From Chitinophagaceae bacterium (GTDB lineage Bacteria; Bacteroidota; Bacteroidia; Chitinophagales; Chitinophagaceae), in assembly GCA_004173355.1 (NCBI GenBank), contig SEAD01000038.1, forward strand, positions 1 through 35,819: a stretch of 35,819 nt of DNA, in the 5' to 3' direction. The notes below the pieces were generated by a model. It did no database searches. It was not told the origin of the DNA and worked only from the letters and a program-made list of their open reading frames with translations. Made by a program: the position numbers and the translations under genes. This document shows, one piece after another, positions 33,033-35,819 of the stretch (position 1 is its first letter; each line of letters begins with the position of its first letter).

Positions 33033-34748
33033 ATGGGACCTTTCGCCGGAACTGACTTTTTACAGGCGCTTGGGTGGGCTGTGCTGAACAGCCTGTGGCA
33101 GATGGCATTTTTGTGGACAGCGTACCAGCTTTTATCGGGAACCATTGTGAAGAGACCGTCATCGCGGAATCTCCTGGCTACCTTTTTACTGACCGGCGGC
33201 TTCGCCTGGTTTGTGTACAGTTTTATCAGTCTCCTCCAGTTTAATGAGCCGGCATCGGTGCCCGGAATGACTGCCCTGATCGTCAATGAAAGGGTCACCG
33301 ACTTCTTCTATACCGCGCTGCCAGTTGCTTCCGTAGTTTACCTGATTTTCCTGGTAGTGCCGTTTACCCATTATATCCGCAGTTACCGGTATGTGCGGAT
33401 CATCCGCAGCCAGGGACTCCACCGTGCGAGTGCAGAAATCCGGCTTTTTGCTGACAAGGTTGGCGCACGCATGGGCATCCGGAAGGATGTGCAGGTCTGG
33501 CTTTCCGATTTTGTTTCTTCTCCCGTAACTATTGGCTACCTCAAACCGATCATCCTCCTGCCTGTTGCAGCACTGAACCAGCTGAGCCCTTCGCAGGCCG
33601 AAGCTATCCTGCTGCATGAACTGGCGCATATCCGCCGGTACGATTACCTGGTCAACCTCACGGTTAAGATGATCCAGACGATTTTATATTTTAATCCTTT
33701 TGTCAAGGCTTTTGCCCGTATTATCGAAGGTGAACGGGAAAAGACCTGTGATAATATAGTATTGCAGTTCCAGTACGAACCGCATGGCTATGCATCCGCG
33801 CTGCTCGCACTTGAAAAAGAGGCCCGCCAGCTGCAGGTACTTACTATACCGGCATTCACCGGCAACAGGAATGAGCTGCTAGCCCGGATTGAGTCAATCA
33901 TGGGAGTGAGCCGCCAGGAGCGGTTTTCAGCGGGTCGTTTGGGTCGCACCCTTGCGGCGTTCGGCTGTTGCCTCGTCTTTTTTACAGTCGTGCTTTTATC
34001 ACATCCATCAAGGACCAATGCACTGGATGGCAGGATGGCTAAATACCTTTCGCCGTTCCTGGTGTATCCTGACAACGAAACCGGGAACAGGGAAAATGTT
34101 GCGTCTGTAATGATCACATCCCCTTCGTCACCGGTGTCAGCGGTTAACCCGGTCCGCCCATCGGGCTCCAGTGCGGACATCCACCACGATACGGACGAAG
34201 AGCCTGAAAACCCGGAGGAAGTGCAACCGATGTTTGCCAGTTATACTGCTGATCCTGCCGTGCCGCTGGCCGCTGCGGAAGAACACCTGTCAACGGAACA
34301 GTTGCACCAGGTGAAGATAGCCGTGCAGTCTGCCCGTAAAGTAATGGAAGAAATCAAATGGAAAGACCTTGAGGTTTCCATTGCCGATGCGATGACGCTT
34401 GCCCAGAAAGAAGTGGCCAAACAGGCCCTGCAGCAGAAGGTAGAAGCACAGGATTGGGATAAAATGGAGGACAAACTGAAGGACTCCTATTCCAGGATCA
34501 ACTGGCCTGAAATCAACAAAAACCTGAGCAATGCAATGGTGCAGATCCGGTATGATAGTCTGCAGCAGGTATACAACCTCGCGCTGAACAGTCTCGCGAC
34601 GCTCGAAAAAACGCTTGATAAAACCGAGACCAAATCGATCCCCGACACTGATATCACCCTCAAACTCGTCAAAGAGAAAAAGTCTGAGCTGATCCAGGCA
34701 ACGGAACAGATCAAGAAAGCAAAGGCTAAAAAGATCATCCAGCTCTGA
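33033..34748 (+). CDS. M56 family membrane metallopeptidase, BlaR1-like, with unusual helical C-terminal region
   Basis: 571 residues. Three N-terminal hydrophobic segments (about 11-35, 47-69, 92-112) and a fourth (about 306-324) frame the gluzincin protease loop. That loop carries HELAH (195-199) and EGEREKTCDN (232-241), the zinc-binding and supporting residues of BlaR1/MecR1. Where BlaR1 has a penicillin-binding sensor domain, this protein has an acidic linker (DTDEEPENPEE) and a charged helical region. That region holds three similar W-led units at 443-453, 475-485 and 491-501, and ends in a Lys-rich helix. It is thus a stress sensor of unknown ligand that would act on the BlaI partner. 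No beta-lactamase or other target gene follows. Confidence 0.9.
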   Translation: MGPFAGTDFLQALGWAVLNSLWQMAFLWTAYQLLSGTIVKRPSSRNLLATFLLTGGFAWFVYSFISLLQFNEPASVPGMTALIVNERVTDFFYTALPVASVVYLIFLVVPFTHYIRSYRYVRIIRSQGLHRASAEIRLFADKVGARMGIRKDVQVWLSDFVSSPVTIGYLKPIILLPVAALNQLSPSQAEAILLHELAHIRRYDYLVNLTVKMIQTILYFNPFVKAFARIIEGEREKTCDNIVLQFQYEPHGYASALLALEKEARQLQVLTIPAFTGNRNELLARIESIMGVSRQERFSAGRLGRTLAAFGCCLVFFTVVLLSHPSRTNALDGRMAKYLSPFLVYPDNETGNRENVASVMITSPSSPVSAVNPVRPSGSSADIHHDTDEEPENPEEVQPMFASYTADPAVPLAAAEEHLSTEQLHQVKIAVQSARKVMEEIKWKDLEVSIADAMTLAQKEVAKQALQQKVEAQDWDKMEDKLKDSYSRINWPEINKNLSNAMVQIRYDSLQQVYNLALNSLATLEKTLDKTETKSIPDTDITLKLVKEKKSELIQATEQIKKAKAKKIIQL

Positions 34749-34778
34749 GCGCCAACCGAATTATATGGGTAGTAACCG

Positions 34779-34804
34779 GCCGGACCAAATGGTCCGGCTT
34801 TTTT
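34779..34804 (+). terminator. Intrinsic terminator after the blaI/M56 operon
   Basis: GCCGGACC (34779-34786), loop AAAT, GGTCCGGC (34791-34798), then six T residues. A perfect 8-bp GC-rich stem with U-tail, 30 bases after the stop of the M56 gene; it ends the operon. Confidence 0.92.
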
Positions 34805-35690
34805 ATGTCCCGGAATATGGGCTTCCCGCAATCGTTCATCCTGCCCGGTCGCGCCGTTGCACCGGACCCCGCAAATCCGGTCTTATCCCTGGAACGGGGA
34901 ACTTCGCTTCGTTCCAGCAGATTCCAATGCTGAAATCCCGGAGTATGGACCTGTTTTCTCTGACAGGTCACCTCCCTCAGCCTGCCAGGCTTCACCGGGT
35001 TTACAGCCCGAAAGTAAAAACCAGGGACCTGTTCCTCGCCGGAATTGCAACCGCAAAGGTCTTGCCTGCTCACTCTCAATAGATGTATTTGCCCGTCCGC
35101 CGGATCAATCCCGGATCAGGTCCTGCCCGGAACTGAACCGCATTGCATCAGCAGGAACATGCACACTTTGGAAAATCCCGGCAGAAAAGGCCGATCCCCG
35201 TTCCTCACCGGCTTTAAAATGCACATTGAAATTACCAGCCAGTCCAGTGCATGCTCCCCGGCAAAACACATGATTCACTTAAATTCAGCTATACGGTTTC
35301 ACGAAAATGCAACATGAAGCCCTTTTCCACGCAACCCACCTGTCGGTAAAACCCCGGGATGGAGACAAACCCGAACGACGCGATGAATACACAAAGCCCC
35401 GTTTTCGTTGACGGGTCCAGACCTGTTTCCCCGACCAGTGTCGATTCAATTGAGAGCCACTCCCGCGACCATTAGAATGAAACCAGCGAAACGACACCAG
35501 TCCTTTCGCCCCAAACTGATTCATGGAAAATCGACCACCTGCTGCCGATCTGACAGGTTGCCGCGTTACCAGGTAGTCTTGCGGGAAGAAATTTATTGCA
35601 GCATACCATCGCCAGCCGTCTCCCGGATTGCACCGATTCACTCCGCGAATACAGCACGAATGATATTGATTTCACAAGGTTGACAATACC
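34805..35690. other. Non-coding stretch with hairpins and recurrent short motifs
   Basis: About 890 bases without a credible gene: open frames stay below 140 codons, are low-complexity and overlap each other on both strands. Perfect stems include ACCGGA/TCCGGT (34861-34866/34876-34881), CTGGAACG/CGTTCCAG (34889-34896/34910-34917), GACCTGT/ACAGGTC (34948-34954/34963-34969) and ATGCAC/GTGCAT (35219-35224/35247-35252). GACCTGT occurs at 34948, 35026 and 35420, with its complement at 34963. AATCCCGG occurs at 34934, 35107 and 35174. It could be decayed repeats, a structured RNA or a gene remnant; I cannot decide. Confidence 0.5.
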
Positions 35691-35819
35691 ACTATGTGAA
35701 CCAAAATAGGAGATAGATAACTGATCTATAATTAAATTATAGGTAAAGGTCCGGACTTACGGGATAACACTTCGATAAAAACTTTAAGTAAATGTCTATA
35801 ATGAACCTCAATCTAATAT
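35691..35819. other. AT-rich edge with palindrome
   Basis: GC drops to about 30% in the last 120 bases, against about 50% before. CTATAATT-A-AATTATAG (35726-35742) is a 17-bp palindrome, preceded by AGAT/ATCT arms (35711-35727). No gene is seen. It may be the upstream region of a gene beyond the window, or the border of acquired DNA. Confidence 0.45.

Noticed and set aside
34857-35273. 138-codon open frame on the plus strand in the right-end region
   Set aside because: Its product is rich in Pro, Arg, Ser and Cys without hydrophobic periodicity, begins inside a hairpin-rich stretch, overlaps other frames, and has no promoter box or recognisable family.
35285-35641. 118-codon open frame on the minus strand near the right edge
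   Set aside because: Starts with GTG, composition (many Arg, Ser, Trp, Gly) is unlike neighbouring proteins, and no domain is recognisable; kept only as part of the non-coding region.
35741-35770. AAAGGTCCGGACTTACGGG-like string resembling the conserved P4 strand of RNase P RNA
   Set aside because: The partner conserved elements expected of a class A RNase P RNA are not present, and the window ends 50 bases later; the match is too short.
1-35819. CRISPR arrays, insertion sequences, rRNA genes, prophage or toxin-antitoxin modules
   Set aside because: No regularly spaced repeats, transposase or integrase, rRNA-like sequence or paired small toxin/antitoxin genes were seen on either strand.

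Overview
The window looks like a chromosomal segment of a Bacteroidota bacterium, most likely from the Chitinophagaceae or a close relative. Supporting this are the OstA-like/LptD_2-type envelope proteins, a DUF4403 lipoprotein, an OmpA protein with PD40 repeats, absence of Shine-Dalgarno sequences, and repeated TAnnTTTG (-7) promoter boxes of the Bacteroidota sigma factor. GC content is roughly 50%. The genus assignment is inference. Apart from a 1-kb non-coding stretch at the right end, the DNA is densely coding, mostly single genes or two- to three-gene units that switch strand often.

Left part (1-10.9 kb): a partial gene of unknown function, a divergent GAPDH-family dehydrogenase followed by an MpaB/DUF2236-like putative oxygenase, a LacX-type aldose epimerase, a DoxX-like membrane protein, a Gfo/Idh/MocA oxidoreductase with a small lipoprotein, a MATE exporter, a DbpA-type RNA helicase with an EcsC protein, a NudK-type Nudix hydrolase with an SDR, and a ThuA-like secreted protein.

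Middle (10.9-19.2 kb): an OmpA/PD40 outer-membrane protein with a GTG start, a histidine-degradation pair (hutH-hutU, without hutI or hutG), an SDR divergent from an HxlR regulator and a methyltransferase, a tRNA-Arg(UCU), uracil-DNA glycosylase and a GNAT acetyltransferase.

Envelope block (19.2-28.4 kb): plsC, lptD, a cell-wall amidase, an MCE/MlaD protein, an OstA/LptA-like protein, nhaA and a small secreted barrel-like protein. Phospholipid acylation, LPS transport and assembly, peptidoglycan hydrolysis and lipid trafficking sit side by side.

Right part (28.4-35.8 kb): a DUF4403 lipoprotein, a GtrA membrane protein, argS, and a BlaI/M56 (BlaR1-like) two-gene switch closed by a strong terminator. 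The last kilobase holds no credible gene. It has several hairpins and over-represented short motifs, then turns abruptly AT-rich.

Most interesting points: a tRNA-Arg with an apparent A19-U56 swap of the near-universal G19-C56 elbow pair; a GAPDH paralogue with its inorganic-phosphate site replaced; a BlaR1-like protease whose sensor region is a helical W-repeat segment with no attached resistance gene; convergent gene pairs that are all stop-to-stop; and the structured non-coding right end. No clearly new multi-gene defence or mobile system was found.
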